A DNA stretch of 64,000 nt from GCA-2748055 sp046485075 (GTDB lineage: Bacteria; Bacteroidota; Bacteroidia; Bacteroidales; GCA-2748055): contig JAWOHR010000067.1 of NCBI GenBank assembly GCA_046485075.1, positions 1 to 64,000 on the forward strand, written 5' to 3'. Positions within the stretch are counted from its first letter, which is position 1. The number at the start of each line of letters is the position of its first letter. Below are positions 31,917-42,064 of the stretch, piece after piece. Both the position numbers and the translations under genes were made by a program. Below the pieces are notes generated by a model. The model was not told the origin of the DNA and made no database searches. It was given only the letters and a program-made list of their open reading frames with translations.

Positions 31917-34801
31917 TTAAAAAATGGTCCATCCTGATCCTCTCACTCTCCCTCCTCACCTGTTGCGGTACAGGAAAAGAGCAGGCTGAACTGAAGCAGT
32001 TTGTCACAACAGAAAATAGCGGGAGCCTTTTTGTGATGGCAGAAAACGGAACTCCCTGTCCGATCCTCTTTAGTGGGGCTGATCACCAGGGGGTGATCCT
32101 GGCGGTGCAGGATCTGCAGTCCGATTTTACCAGGGTTACCGGGAGAGCCCCGGAACTTCACATGGATCCGGAACCGGGGGATAATTCAAACGAAGCTGTG
32201 ATCATTGCGGGAACCATCGGCATGAGTCCGTTGATTGATGAGATGATCCGTCAGGGAAAACTGGATGTTTCAGAGATCCGGGGAAAATGGGAATCATCCC
32301 TGACCACGGTTGTGAACGATCCGCTTACGGGAATCGGGGAGGCTCTGGTGATTGCCGGCAGCGACAAGCGTGGCACCATCTATGGCATCTATGAGCTGTC
32401 CGGTCAGATCGGTGTATCTCCCTGGTACTACTGGGCCGATGTCACACCCGCCACGAAGGAGTCTCTCTATTTTATTCCGGGCCGGTATATTCTTGGAGAA
32501 CCCGCAGTAAAATATCGGGGTATCTTCATCAATGACGAGGCCCCTGCCTTGTCGGGCTGGGTGCATGAGAACTTTGGAGGTTTCAATCATGAATTCTACG
32601 AACATGTCTTTGAACTGATTCTCAGAATGAAGGGAAATTACCTGTGGCCGGCCATGTGGGGACGTGCCTTTTACGATGATGACCCGGAAAATGCATTGCT
32701 GGCAGATCAATACGGCGTGGTCATTGGTACCACTCATCATGAACCACTGATGCGTGCGCATGTGGAATGGTCAAGATATGGAAGTGGTCCCTGGGATTAC
32801 CGGAAAAATGGAGAAACCCTCCGGACCTTTTGGAAAGAGGGGATTGAGCGGATGGGTGATTATGAGAGCATTGTCTCTCTGGGCATGAGGGGTGACGGGG
32901 ATGAGCCCATGACCGAAGGTACAGCCATCGCCTTACTGGAGCAGATCGTGGATGCTCAGCGAAGCATTATCAGTGAAACAACCGGGAAACCAACGAAGGA
33001 GACGCCCCAGTTATGGGCCCTTTATAAGGAGGTACAGGACTATTATGACCGGGGAATGAGGGTACCCGATGATGTTACGCTTCTCCTGTGCGACGACAAC
33101 TGGGGGAATATCCGTAAACTACCCCAACCGGGTGAACCGGAACGCGATGGCGGTTACGGGATCTATTACCATTTCGATTATGTGGGAGGACCCAGGAACT
33201 ACAAATGGCTAAACACCAACCAGATTGAGAGGGTATGGGAGCAGATGCACCTCGCACATGCATTCGGGGCAAACCAGATTTGGATTGTAAACGTGGGCGA
33301 CATCAAACCGATGGAACTGCCTACCCAGTTCTTCCTCGATTATGCCTGGGATCCCGGGAGATGGAATCCTGAGAACCTGGAGGACTATTACGTGGAGTGG
33401 TCTGCCCAGCAATTTGGCAGAACCTTTGCCGAACCTGTAGCTGATATCCTGTCGGGTTATACCAAATTCAATGCAAGGCGAAAGCCCGAACTTCTCGCTC
33501 CTGAAACCTATAGCCTGACCCACTACAGGGAGGCTGAACGGGTGGTTGCAGCCTACAGGGAGCTGGAAGATCTGGCCGGTTTTATTTACAATGATATCCC
33601 TGAAGAGCTGAAAGATGCCTATTACCAGCTGGTACTGTTCCCGGTCAGGGCCTGCGCCAATCTGAACGAACTCTACGTTTCGGCTTCCCTGAACCGCCTC
33701 TACGCTGCCCAGGGAAGATCTGCCACCAACCTGATGGCCGGGCGGGTAAGGGATCTGTTCCGGGCAGATAGCCTGCTTACCGAACAATATCATAAAGAGC
33801 TTGCCGGCGGCAAATGGAATCACATGATGTCGCAGACCCACATCGGTTACACCTACTGGCAACAACCCGAGCAAAATAACATGCCGGAGGTCTTTGAGAT
33901 TTCCGTGCCCGGGAGAGCCGAAATGGGGGTGGTCATCGAGCACTCGGACCAGGTATGGCCCGAAAGTGATACCAAACCCCTGCTACCATTATACGATGCA
34001 CTGAACCGGCAGGAGTACTATATAGAAATTTTTAACAGGGGCAGCCTGGAATATACCTGCACCATCCATCCTGATGTTTCCTGGATCCTGCTTTCAGACA
34101 CCTCCCTGACGGTTCATATGCAGGAAAGGGTATACCTGGGTATAAACTGGAGGGAAGTGCCTGAAGGCTTCCAATCGGCCATGGTTGAAATTAAAGGTCC
34201 AGGAGATGCTTCCATTCCTGTTTACGTGGAGGTTGATAACAGGAAACCGCGGTCGCCACTGGGCGGGACCGAACCATTCATAGATAACAATGGGGTTGTT
34301 TCGATGGATGCGGAACACTTTAAAAAGGCGGTTCAGAATGAGCAGGTGAGGTGGCATGTCATTCCAAATCTTGGAAGGAGCGGATCATCCGTGATCACCC
34401 TGCCTGTAACCGCCGGCCCTTCCAAACCCGGCAGCAACGCTCCCAGGCTGGAGTACGATTTCTACACCAGGGATACCGGACGCTTCGTGGTCCAGACCTA
34501 CCTCTCTCCCACCCTCAACTTTCACAACCATGAGGGGATTCGATTTGCCGTATCTTTGGATGAAGAGGTCCCGGTCATCGTGAACATGCATCAGCAGAGC
34601 AAGGAACCATGGGATCTGTGGGTGGCAAACAATATCAATATTCTCAATACCATTCATCACATCACCGAACCAGGTATACATACCCTGAAGTGGTGGAGGG
34701 TTGATGCCGGTGTGGTGCTTCAAAAAATCGTAATCCGGAAAAACGACCGTACCGATTCCACCTACCTGGGACCACCCGAGAGCATTCGCATCACCCCATA
34801 A
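31913..34801 (+). CDS. GH115 xylan alpha-1,2-glucuronidase
   Basis: This 962-residue protein has a lipoprotein signal (SLSLLTCCGTG). Order: N-terminal beta domain, the catalytic barrel with VKYRGIFINDEAPALSGW, ILRMKGNYLWPAMWG, DQYGVVIGTTHHEPLMRA, YESIVSLGMRGDGDEPM, LLLCDDNWGNIRKLP and WIVNVGDIKPMELP, then a C-terminal Ig-like part (MDAEHFKKAV). All are characteristic of GH115, which removes 4-O-methyl-glucuronic acid from xylan, including internal residues. It acts in the periplasm or on the surface. Coupling to the mannan phosphorylase by a 4-bp overlap is unusual and suggests use of mixed wood hemicellulose. The last 11 bp overlap the convergent GH94. Confidence 0.93.
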   Translation: MIKKWSILILSLSLLTCCGTGKEQAELKQFVTTENSGSLFVMAENGTPCPILFSGADHQGVILAVQDLQSDFTRVTGRAPELHMDPEPGDNSNEAVIIAGTIGMSPLIDEMIRQGKLDVSEIRGKWESSLTTVVNDPLTGIGEALVIAGSDKRGTIYGIYELSGQIGVSPWYYWADVTPATKESLYFIPGRYILGEPAVKYRGIFINDEAPALSGWVHENFGGFNHEFYEHVFELILRMKGNYLWPAMWGRAFYDDDPENALLADQYGVVIGTTHHEPLMRAHVEWSRYGSGPWDYRKNGETLRTFWKEGIERMGDYESIVSLGMRGDGDEPMTEGTAIALLEQIVDAQRSIISETTGKPTKETPQLWALYKEVQDYYDRGMRVPDDVTLLLCDDNWGNIRKLPQPGEPERDGGYGIYYHFDYVGGPRNYKWLNTNQIERVWEQMHLAHAFGANQIWIVNVGDIKPMELPTQFFLDYAWDPGRWNPENLEDYYVEWSAQQFGRTFAEPVADILSGYTKFNARRKPELLAPETYSLTHYREAERVVAAYRELEDLAGFIYNDIPEELKDAYYQLVLFPVRACANLNELYVSASLNRLYAAQGRSATNLMAGRVRDLFRADSLLTEQYHKELAGGKWNHMMSQTHIGYTYWQQPEQNNMPEVFEISVPGRAEMGVVIEHSDQVWPESDTKPLLPLYDALNRQEYYIEIFNRGSLEYTCTIHPDVSWILLSDTSLTVHMQERVYLGINWREVPEGFQSAMVEIKGPGDASIPVYVEVDNRKPRSPLGGTEPFIDNNGVVSMDAEHFKKAVQNEQVRWHVIPNLGRSGSSVITLPVTAGPSKPGSNAPRLEYDFYTRDTGRFVVQTYLSPTLNFHNHEGIRFAVSLDEEVPVIVNMHQQSKEPWDLWVANNINILNTIHHITEPGIHTLKWWRVDAGVVLQKIVIRKNDRTDSTYLGPPESIRITP

Positions 34802-37226
34802 CCACCTTAACCTGGTTCAGGCTTCCGGCTTCACAGATGGGAACCTGGTTCCCATCCAGCGCTTTTCCATTGAGCAGGATTTCCCTGATGCCCGATGAAA
34901 CATGATCGGGATTGGCAATTTCGATATGGTAGGTGGCCCCTCTGAATTTCCGGGTTATTTTATAACCCTCCCAGGATGAAGGAATCACCGGGTTGATCAG
35001 CAACCCGTCATAATCGGGACGGACTCCCAGAATGAATTGCGAAATGGCATAAAAATTCCACGAAGCCGTTCCGGTCAGCCAGCTGTTTTTGGCTTCACCG
35101 GGCCTGACGGCATCCTTCCCGGCAATCATTTGAGAATAGACATAGGGTTCGGTTTTATGCAGTTCGCTGATCTCTTCCAGATAGGGAGGAGATATTTTTT
35201 TATAATATTCCCATGCCGCTTCCCCATTTCCTGCCAGGGTTTCCGAGATCATAATCCAGGGGTTGTTATGACAGAATATCCCTGCATTCTCCTTGTAACC
35301 TTCAGGATAGGTACTGATCTCCCCGTATTTTAAAATGTAGCTGGAGAAAGCCGGATTGTTCAGAACAATTCCATACTCACAATCAAGGCGCTCCTTCACG
35401 GAATCGAGGGCCAGGCGTGCCCTGCCATCTTCCAGTCCGATACCTGCCATGATGCACATACCCTGTGATTCGATAAAAATTTTGCCCTCCTCGCATTCAT
35501 CACTTCCCACTTTTTCGCCAAAATGGTCGTATGCCCTGACAAACCATTTACCGTCCCAGCCATGCTCATCAACCACCTGTTTCATCGCTTCAATGTGCAA
35601 AGAGGCTTCATCCGCTTCCGACTCCCTGCCCAGCTTCCGGCAAAGCTTCACGAAAGCATCACCGTAAAGCACAAACATTCCGGCGATAAAGACCGACTCG
35701 GCCACTCCACCCTCCATGTTTTCTGTGGTCTGGAATGATTCACCCGGAGTCTCCGAGAAGCAGTTCAGGTTCAGGCAGTCGTTCCAGTCGGCCCTGCCGA
35801 TGAGCGGAAGTTTGTGGGGACCAAGGTTATGCACCACATGATAGAACGAGCGTTTCAGGTGTTCGAACAGAGAGGCTTTGTTGGATTCATCATTATCGAA
35901 GGGTACCCTCTCGTCCAGGATGGACCAGTCGCCAGTCTCCCGGATATACTCATCCGTAGAGAGGATCAGCCACAGAGGATCATCGTTGAAATTGCTGCCC
36001 ACAGCATCGTTCCCCTTTTTGGTCAGTGGCTGGTACTGGTGGTAGGCTCCCCCATCCTCAAACTGGGTGGATGCAATATCGATGATGCGCTCACGGGCCC
36101 GTCCAGGCACCTGGTGCACAAATCCGATCAGGTCCTGGTTTGAATCCCTGAATCCCATGCCCCGGCCTATCCCCGACTCGAAAAAGGATGCGCTTCGGCT
36201 GAAGTTAAAAGTTACCATGCACTGGTACTGGTTCCAGATATTCACTGCCCGGCAGAGCTCCTGCTCGGGATGTTCCAGCTGGTATACCGAAAGAAGGTTA
36301 TCCCAGAAAGAAGCCAGAGCATCGAAGGCCCGGTCCACATCGGCTGCACGCTGAAACTGAGCCATCATCTTTTCGGCAGGTGCCTTGTTGATCACCTGCG
36401 GACCCACAAACTTATCATCCACCGGAACCTCCACATAACCCAGCACGAAAACCAGCTGTTTTTCTTCACCCGGCTCCAGATCAATCCGCAGGTGATGTGA
36501 TGCCACCGGTGACCATCCATGAGCATGTGAATCCCTCGATTTACACTGCAGGACCGCATCAGGGGCATCAAATCCATTGTATAGACCCAGGAAGGATTCC
36601 CGGTCGGTATCCAGTCCGTCGACCTTCTGGTTGACTGTATAAAATGCATAGTGGTCGCGCCGCTCCCTGTATTCCGTCTTGTGATAAATGGTGGAACCCA
36701 CAATTTCCACCTGGCCCGTGGAAAAATTACGCTGAAAGTTCGTATTGTCCTCAAGGGCATCCCAAAGGCACCACTCCACGAACGAAAACAGGGAAAAGGC
36801 TCGCCTGCGGCTGCTTTTATTGGTAAGTTTCACCCGCTGAACTTCTCCTTTGTAGCCGATGGGAACCATATAGAGCACCTCGGCCTCAAGCTGGTCTACT
36901 TCACCTGTGATCCGTGTGTACCCCATACCGTGGCTGCATTTATAACTGTCAAGCTCTGTTTTAACAGGCTTCCAGCCTGGCGACCATACCTTCCCGTTCT
37001 CATTGATGTAAAAATACTTACCCCCGTCATCCACCGGCACATTATTATACCGGTAGCGGGTGATCCGCCTCAGGCGGGCATCCTTGTAGAAGCTGTACCC
37101 GCCTGCTGTGTTGGTCACAATGGAAAAAAACTCCTCACAACCCAGGTAGTTGATCCATGGATAGGGGGTTCTGGGGTTGGTAATTACATATTCTCTTTTA
37201 CGATCGTCGAAATGTCCGAATTTCAT
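34791..37226 (-). CDS. GH94 cellobiose phosphorylase
   Basis: This 811-residue cytoplasmic protein lacks a signal peptide and has the usual length for the family. The N-terminal beta-sandwich (MKFGHFDDRKREYVITNP, HGMGYTRI) leads to the (alpha/alpha)6 barrel with GRGMGFRDSNQDL (Asp365, sugar binding), catalytic acid Asp483 in GRADWNDCLN, ESVFIAGMFVLYG and the phosphate-site WLTGTASW. It cleaves cellobiose with phosphate to glucose-1-phosphate and glucose. It can use the beta-glucan products of the GH9. It is convergent with GH115, sharing 11 bp. Confidence 0.93.
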   Translation of the reverse strand: MKFGHFDDRKREYVITNPRTPYPWINYLGCEEFFSIVTNTAGGYSFYKDARLRRITRYRYNNVPVDDGGKYFYINENGKVWSPGWKPVKTELDSYKCSHGMGYTRITGEVDQLEAEVLYMVPIGYKGEVQRVKLTNKSSRRRAFSLFSFVEWCLWDALEDNTNFQRNFSTGQVEIVGSTIYHKTEYRERRDHYAFYTVNQKVDGLDTDRESFLGLYNGFDAPDAVLQCKSRDSHAHGWSPVASHHLRIDLEPGEEKQLVFVLGYVEVPVDDKFVGPQVINKAPAEKMMAQFQRAADVDRAFDALASFWDNLLSVYQLEHPEQELCRAVNIWNQYQCMVTFNFSRSASFFESGIGRGMGFRDSNQDLIGFVHQVPGRARERIIDIASTQFEDGGAYHQYQPLTKKGNDAVGSNFNDDPLWLILSTDEYIRETGDWSILDERVPFDNDESNKASLFEHLKRSFYHVVHNLGPHKLPLIGRADWNDCLNLNCFSETPGESFQTTENMEGGVAESVFIAGMFVLYGDAFVKLCRKLGRESEADEASLHIEAMKQVVDEHGWDGKWFVRAYDHFGEKVGSDECEEGKIFIESQGMCIMAGIGLEDGRARLALDSVKERLDCEYGIVLNNPAFSSYILKYGEISTYPEGYKENAGIFCHNNPWIMISETLAGNGEAAWEYYKKISPPYLEEISELHKTEPYVYSQMIAGKDAVRPGEAKNSWLTGTASWNFYAISQFILGVRPDYDGLLINPVIPSSWEGYKITRKFRGATYHIEIANPDHVSSGIREILLNGKALDGNQVPICEAGSLNQVKVVMG

Positions 37227-37314
37227 AAGCTTTCATTCAAAAGGTAAAACAATTTACGGAAACCTAAATATACAATAAATCGAATTTGAAACGTATCTTG
37301 TATTCCAATCACCC

Positions 37315-37788
37315 ATGAATGAACATCAGAAATATCTGGAGCTCTCCATTCTTGAGGCGGCCTCAGGAATGAGGGCCGGGGAAGGGGGGCCTTTCGGGGC
37401 TGTTATTGTGCGGGACGGAGTGATTATCGGTCTGGGCCACAATACAGTGATTCATTCGCAGGATCCTACAGCCCATGCCGAAGTAAATGCCATCCGGGAT
37501 GCCTGCTCCAGGCTTAAAACCCATCACCTGACCGGGGCGACCATCTACTCTAATTTTGAACCATGCCCCATGTGCCTTTCGGCCATTTACTGGGCCGATA
37601 TCCGGTCACTCTGGTACTGTGCCGGCCGGCTTGAGGCGGAAAAGGCCGGATTCATGGACCGCCACCTCTATGAGGAGATCGCCCTTCCATCAGCTTCCCG
37701 TGAGATCATCTCCTCTCAGCTCGCCCTTGAGAAGATGGAGAAGTTGCTGGATGAATGGGAACGTTTGGAGGGAAGGGTGCTTTATTAA
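37315..37788 (+). CDS. guaD: Guanine deaminase-like nucleoside deaminase
   Basis: This 157-residue zinc deaminase of the CDA superfamily has zinc ligands His54 (TAHAEVNAI, with catalytic Glu56), Cys84 and Cys87 (EPCPMCLSAIYWA). The GGPFGAVIVRDG start and the ending typical of short bacterial guanine deaminases support this over tRNA-adenosine deaminase TadA. It converts guanine to xanthine in the cytoplasm. It follows the divergent GH94 start by 88 bp and precedes the Gfo/Idh gene by 38 bp; no functional tie to glycan use is evident. Confidence 0.85.
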   Translation: MNEHQKYLELSILEAASGMRAGEGGPFGAVIVRDGVIIGLGHNTVIHSQDPTAHAEVNAIRDACSRLKTHHLTGATIYSNFEPCPMCLSAIYWADIRSLWYCAGRLEAEKAGFMDRHLYEEIALPSASREIISSQLALEKMEKLLDEWERLEGRVLY

Positions 37789-37826
37789 TTCTGTTAATTT
37801 TATCCACTTAAATAACCATACCTGAA

Positions 37827-39113
37827 ATGAACAGACGCAACTTTATTGAAAAGAGTGCCCTGGGGGCAGGAGCTTTAACCATTTTTCCTCAGTATGTAAC
37901 CGGACGCACCCGTTCTTTTGCCCCGTCCGACAGGATCAACCTGGGCTTTATCGGGACCGGCAAGCAGAGTCTGGGGCTGCTGGCAGACCTCGGGCTCTGT
38001 CCGGAGACCATCATCCTGGCTGCCAGTGACGTGGATCGTAAAAAGCTGGACCGTTTCAGGAGTGCCGCCGAAAATATGAACGGTACCAAACTGGACCGCG
38101 GAAAACAGAAAGTCACCACCTATGAAAATTACAGGGAGTTGCTGGAAAGAAAAGATATAGATGCTGTGGTTATTGCTTCTCCCGATCACTGGCATGCCAT
38201 GATGGCAGTGGATGCAGCCAGGGCAGGCAAGGATATCTATTGCGAGAAGCCCCTGGCGCTGACTGTGGCCGAAGGAAGGGCTATGGTTGCAGCCACCCGG
38301 AAATATAATCGTGTTTTTCAGACAGGGAACATGCAACGTTCCTGGAGAAATTTCAGACATGCTTGTGAGATGGTTTCCAACGGGTATATCGGTGAAGTAA
38401 AGGAGGTCAATGTAAATGTGGGAGATCCTGTGGTTGCATGCGATCTTTCCAGTAAGGCTGAACCTGACTACCTGAACTGGGACCTTTGGGTGGGACCCTC
38501 GATGTTCCGAAGCTATAACCCGGTGTTGTCCCCACCCATTGAGGACAACAACTGGGCCATGTGGAGGCTCTACCGGGAATTTGGAGGCGGGGGTGTCACT
38601 GACTGGGGAGCCCATATGTTTGATATTGGTCAGTGGGCCCTGGGAATGGACCAATCGGGCCCGGTAGAGTTCATCCCGCCGGAAAAGCGTTCTGAAAAGG
38701 GAATGAAGATGATCTATGCCGGCGGAGCTATAATGAACCACGTGGACTGGGGTGAAAGCAATGCGGTTCAGTTCCTGGGAACAGAGGGAAAAATAGAGGT
38801 GAGCCGTGAGTTTTACCGTTCGGATGTCAAAGGGCTTACAGAGTTTGAACTGAAAGAAAATGACAAGCCGCTTTACAGAAGTGAGAACCATTACCAGGAC
38901 TGGGTGGATGCCATTAAAAACAGAACCAGGCCGGTTTCGGATGTGGAGACCGGTCATCGTACCGCATCCCTCTGTAATATTGTGAACATGGCCTACACCC
39001 TGGAAAGACCCTTGAAGTGGGCCCCTGCCCATGAACGGTTTATCGATGACGAGGATGCAAACAGTATGTTAACCAGGGCATTCAGAGGCAAATGGGATTT
39101 TACAGATTATTAA
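37827..39113 (+). CDS. Gfo/Idh/MocA family oxidoreductase, exported
   Basis: This 428-residue protein starts with a twin-arginine-like signal (MNRRNFIEKSALGAGALTIF), so it is probably exported folded with its cofactor. The Rossmann domain (INLGFIGTGKQSLGLL, VVIASPDHWHAMMAVDAARAGKDIYCEKPL, with catalytic Lys in EKP) is followed by the C-terminal alpha/beta domain (GGGGVTDWGAHMFDIGQWALGM). Such secreted members in Bacteroidota oxidise or rearrange sugars, with some acting as glycosidases with NAD. Substrate unknown. Confidence 0.9.
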   Translation: MNRRNFIEKSALGAGALTIFPQYVTGRTRSFAPSDRINLGFIGTGKQSLGLLADLGLCPETIILAASDVDRKKLDRFRSAAENMNGTKLDRGKQKVTTYENYRELLERKDIDAVVIASPDHWHAMMAVDAARAGKDIYCEKPLALTVAEGRAMVAATRKYNRVFQTGNMQRSWRNFRHACEMVSNGYIGEVKEVNVNVGDPVVACDLSSKAEPDYLNWDLWVGPSMFRSYNPVLSPPIEDNNWAMWRLYREFGGGGVTDWGAHMFDIGQWALGMDQSGPVEFIPPEKRSEKGMKMIYAGGAIMNHVDWGESNAVQFLGTEGKIEVSREFYRSDVKGLTEFELKENDKPLYRSENHYQDWVDAIKNRTRPVSDVETGHRTASLCNIVNMAYTLERPLKWAPAHERFIDDEDANSMLTRAFRGKWDFTDY

Positions 39114-39135
39114 TAAATTTACATAATTTTCGGGT

Positions 39136-42051
39136 ATGAAAAGTCGGGCAGGGTTGCTCACCATAACCTTCTTCCTTGCGCTTCTCTCCTTCAGGGGAAG
39201 CGGACAGCAGTGCGTGCCGGTCTCCAAATCGAATGACATTCAGGCGAATAAGCTCTGTTCACCGGTTGACGTAGTTTACTGGGACGTCACCTATACCGGG
39301 GTGGATGCGTCTGTTTCAACAGTGAACATTTTCTTTGACTGGGATGATGGCACCACCGAAACCCTGCCCACGATCGAGTCCGCGGGAAGAACCTTTACCG
39401 CGACCGGGGTACATACTTACGTCTCGATGGAAGAGAAGTGCAATTATAAGCCGGTGGCCACCATGGTGGTGGATGGAACCCTGTGCACCTCCCAGTGGCA
39501 GGAGCAGATCGTAACCATCTGGGACGTGGATAATAAAAACGGGGCCTATGTGAATGCCAGTCCGAATGTCTTCCCGATTTGCGTGGGGAACTCGGCCACA
39601 GCAAGGTTTAATGACGACACCAGGTACAACTGTGTCCCCCCCCAGGAAAAGGACAACCGCAATGAAAGCACCCGTTGGATTCAGTGGGTTTACCGGAACT
39701 TAACCATGACTGGTACACCGGTAAGCGTGGATGGATATACAGGACCCTGGCCCTATGTCACCCCCGTCAAGACCCTTCCCGGTCCAAGCTGGGGTTCCGA
39801 TGAGCAGAGCCTCCCTATATTTGTGGATGATGACAAACTGATCGGCCAGGAGTTTGAGGTGGAACTTCGATACTGGAACTATTGCAACAAGTGGACCGAG
39901 GGCAAAGACCCTGTCATCGACAGGTCGGTGATCAGGATCGTGGGATTGCCTGATGCCACCATTGATTCCATGGGCTTTGCATGTGAATTCGGAGGGAATG
40001 TTACACTGACAGCGGCCGACGGAGGCGGAATATGGAGTGGCCCGGGAATCATCGGCCCGTCAACGGGCACATTCTCACCTTCTGTAGCCGGCACGGGCAT
40101 CCATTCCATCCACTATGAAATTATTGACCAGAATGGCTGCTCGGCGGAGGACGATGTAGACATTGAGGTCTCCGATGGACCCGATGGAACAATCACCCCT
40201 GTCGACCCTGTCTGCTATGGGGATGCCCCCTTTAACCTGGATGCCTTCACCAAACCCGGGACCTGGTCTGGTACTGGCATTACAAACAGCACGGAGGGAA
40301 CCTTTTCTTCGTCCGTGGCAGGACCGGGATCTCATAAAATCATGTACAAAACCGCACCAGATGCGGCAGGTTGCTATGGAGCCGACACCACTGTTGTGCA
40401 TGTGGTGGTCCCGCCCTTTGCTGCCTTCCTGACGCCCGACTCGGCGTGGTGCATGCAGGCCGGCAACAGCTCCATGGGAACCGTCGCTTTTTTCGGACTG
40501 GACACCACCTCTTTCGACCTGATCTATGAATCCAGGGGGCTGATCGATACCCTTTTCAGCATGACTGCAGATACCTTTGATCTGTTCCTGAACAACATGC
40601 CGGGCGAGAACCTCTACATTCTAAAAAAGGTGATCGAGCACCATGGAACCAACTCCTGTGAAACCGTGCTGAACGACACCCTCCGGATGACGATCTTTTT
40701 CTCTCCCGTGCTCTCCTTCCAGACTGGTGATTTGGACTACTGCAGTCCGGTGGAGGTTCATTTTGAAGCTACGGAGGGTTTTAGCAATTATACCTGGGAT
40801 TTCGGGGATGGCAAACGTGCGGAAAGCTTCTCCAACCTGGTATCCCACACCTTCACCTTTGATTACGCCGATAACATGATCATTCACGAGGGTGATACCC
40901 TTTACGATCTGACCAGGGAAGATACACTGTTCCATATAATGATCCAGGCCGAAACTGCCGATGGATGCATGAGCTATTATCAGGACAGCATCCCGGTCTA
41001 TCCGAATCCAACGGCCGACTTCTTTGTTTCACCTATGTTGCAAAGCCATCCCGATTCGCTGGTATACCTGATCAACCTCACATCTGTCGGTCCATGGAAA
41101 TACCATTGGGATTTCTCAGATGAAACCACCAGTGACCTGAAGGATCCAAACCAGCATATCTTTAATACCTGGGGGATCTACGATATAACCCTCACTTCAT
41201 ATAGTGAACACTGTTCCGATGCCATAACCAGGAGTGTCCAGATCCTGCCCCCACCGCCCGAAGCGCTTTTTATCCCGGAAACCGCCGGATGTCCGCCTCT
41301 CAATGTCCAGTTCTTCAATGACAGCCGGTACGCCGACACCTACATCTGGGACTTTGATGACGGCAAATTTTCAACTGAACCCGATCCGACACATACTTTC
41401 TATGACAGCAGGGAATACAGGGTCAGACTTTTAGCCTACGGGCTCTCCGGATCCGATACAGCAGAACAGACCATCCTGGTTTACGAGCGACCGGTGGCAG
41501 TATTTGACGCCTATCCCAAGGAATCCAGGAACCTGAAACAGGTCTTTAAATTCACAAATAACTCTGTCGGCGCTCATTATTACCTCTGGGACTTTGGTGA
41601 CGGGAATATAACCTCGGAGGAAGAACCTGCCCATATCTATGAGGACTCCGGCACCTATACCGTAACGCTCTATGTATGGAGCGAACAGGATTGTGCCGAC
41701 ACCCTGGTTCACGAACACCTGATCACTGTAAGGGCTGGTGAGGGCTCCATTCAATTCCCCAATGCATTTGTATGGAATGGGTCCGGACCAACAGGCGGAC
41801 ACTGGACGGAGGGGACCATCGACAACACCGTATTCCATCCGGAGGTTATCAATGCAACCACATTCCGGATGATTATTTACACACGCTGGGGAGAGCAGAT
41901 TTTCGAATCAAACGACCTGTACATTGGTTGGGACGGCTATATACATGGAGGGACACTGGCCACGGAGGGAGTCTACGTATGGAAGGCCTGGGTCAAGTAT
42001 GTGGATGGCTTTGAAGAGATCCTGGCGGGCGATATCACCTTTCTACACTAA
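39136..42051 (+). CDS. Large PKD-repeat protein with T9SS type B sorting domain
   Basis: This 971-residue protein has a signal peptide (ending near FRGSGQ). Several PKD domains are visible by their WDFGDG-type motifs (FDWDDGTTET, YTWDFGDGKRAES, YHWDFSDETT, YIWDFDDGKFST, YLWDFGDGNITSEE). A C-terminal gliding-motility-associated CHU_C region (about 870-971) has FPNAFVWNGSG, FRMIIYTRWGEQIFES and GVYVWKAWVKYVDG, the type B sorting signal. It is exported by T9SS and attached to or released from the surface. No catalytic domain is seen, so an adhesin or structural role is likely. asnA starts 13 bp after its end. Confidence 0.88.
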   Translation: MKSRAGLLTITFFLALLSFRGSGQQCVPVSKSNDIQANKLCSPVDVVYWDVTYTGVDASVSTVNIFFDWDDGTTETLPTIESAGRTFTATGVHTYVSMEEKCNYKPVATMVVDGTLCTSQWQEQIVTIWDVDNKNGAYVNASPNVFPICVGNSATARFNDDTRYNCVPPQEKDNRNESTRWIQWVYRNLTMTGTPVSVDGYTGPWPYVTPVKTLPGPSWGSDEQSLPIFVDDDKLIGQEFEVELRYWNYCNKWTEGKDPVIDRSVIRIVGLPDATIDSMGFACEFGGNVTLTAADGGGIWSGPGIIGPSTGTFSPSVAGTGIHSIHYEIIDQNGCSAEDDVDIEVSDGPDGTITPVDPVCYGDAPFNLDAFTKPGTWSGTGITNSTEGTFSSSVAGPGSHKIMYKTAPDAAGCYGADTTVVHVVVPPFAAFLTPDSAWCMQAGNSSMGTVAFFGLDTTSFDLIYESRGLIDTLFSMTADTFDLFLNNMPGENLYILKKVIEHHGTNSCETVLNDTLRMTIFFSPVLSFQTGDLDYCSPVEVHFEATEGFSNYTWDFGDGKRAESFSNLVSHTFTFDYADNMIIHEGDTLYDLTREDTLFHIMIQAETADGCMSYYQDSIPVYPNPTADFFVSPMLQSHPDSLVYLINLTSVGPWKYHWDFSDETTSDLKDPNQHIFNTWGIYDITLTSYSEHCSDAITRSVQILPPPPEALFIPETAGCPPLNVQFFNDSRYADTYIWDFDDGKFSTEPDPTHTFYDSREYRVRLLAYGLSGSDTAEQTILVYERPVAVFDAYPKESRNLKQVFKFTNNSVGAHYYLWDFGDGNITSEEEPAHIYEDSGTYTVTLYVWSEQDCADTLVHEHLITVRAGEGSIQFPNAFVWNGSGPTGGHWTEGTIDNTVFHPEVINATTFRMIIYTRWGEQIFESNDLYIGWDGYIHGGTLATEGVYVWKAWVKYVDGFEEILAGDITFLH

Positions 42052-42064
42052 TCCCTTTTCCCCT

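Noticed and set aside
37875..39032. Long (385-codon) open frame antisense to the Gfo/Idh/MocA gene
   Set aside because: The plus-strand protein has intact Rossmann and EKP motifs along its full length; the antisense frame has no family motif, and its codon pattern is a by-product of the GC-rich third positions.
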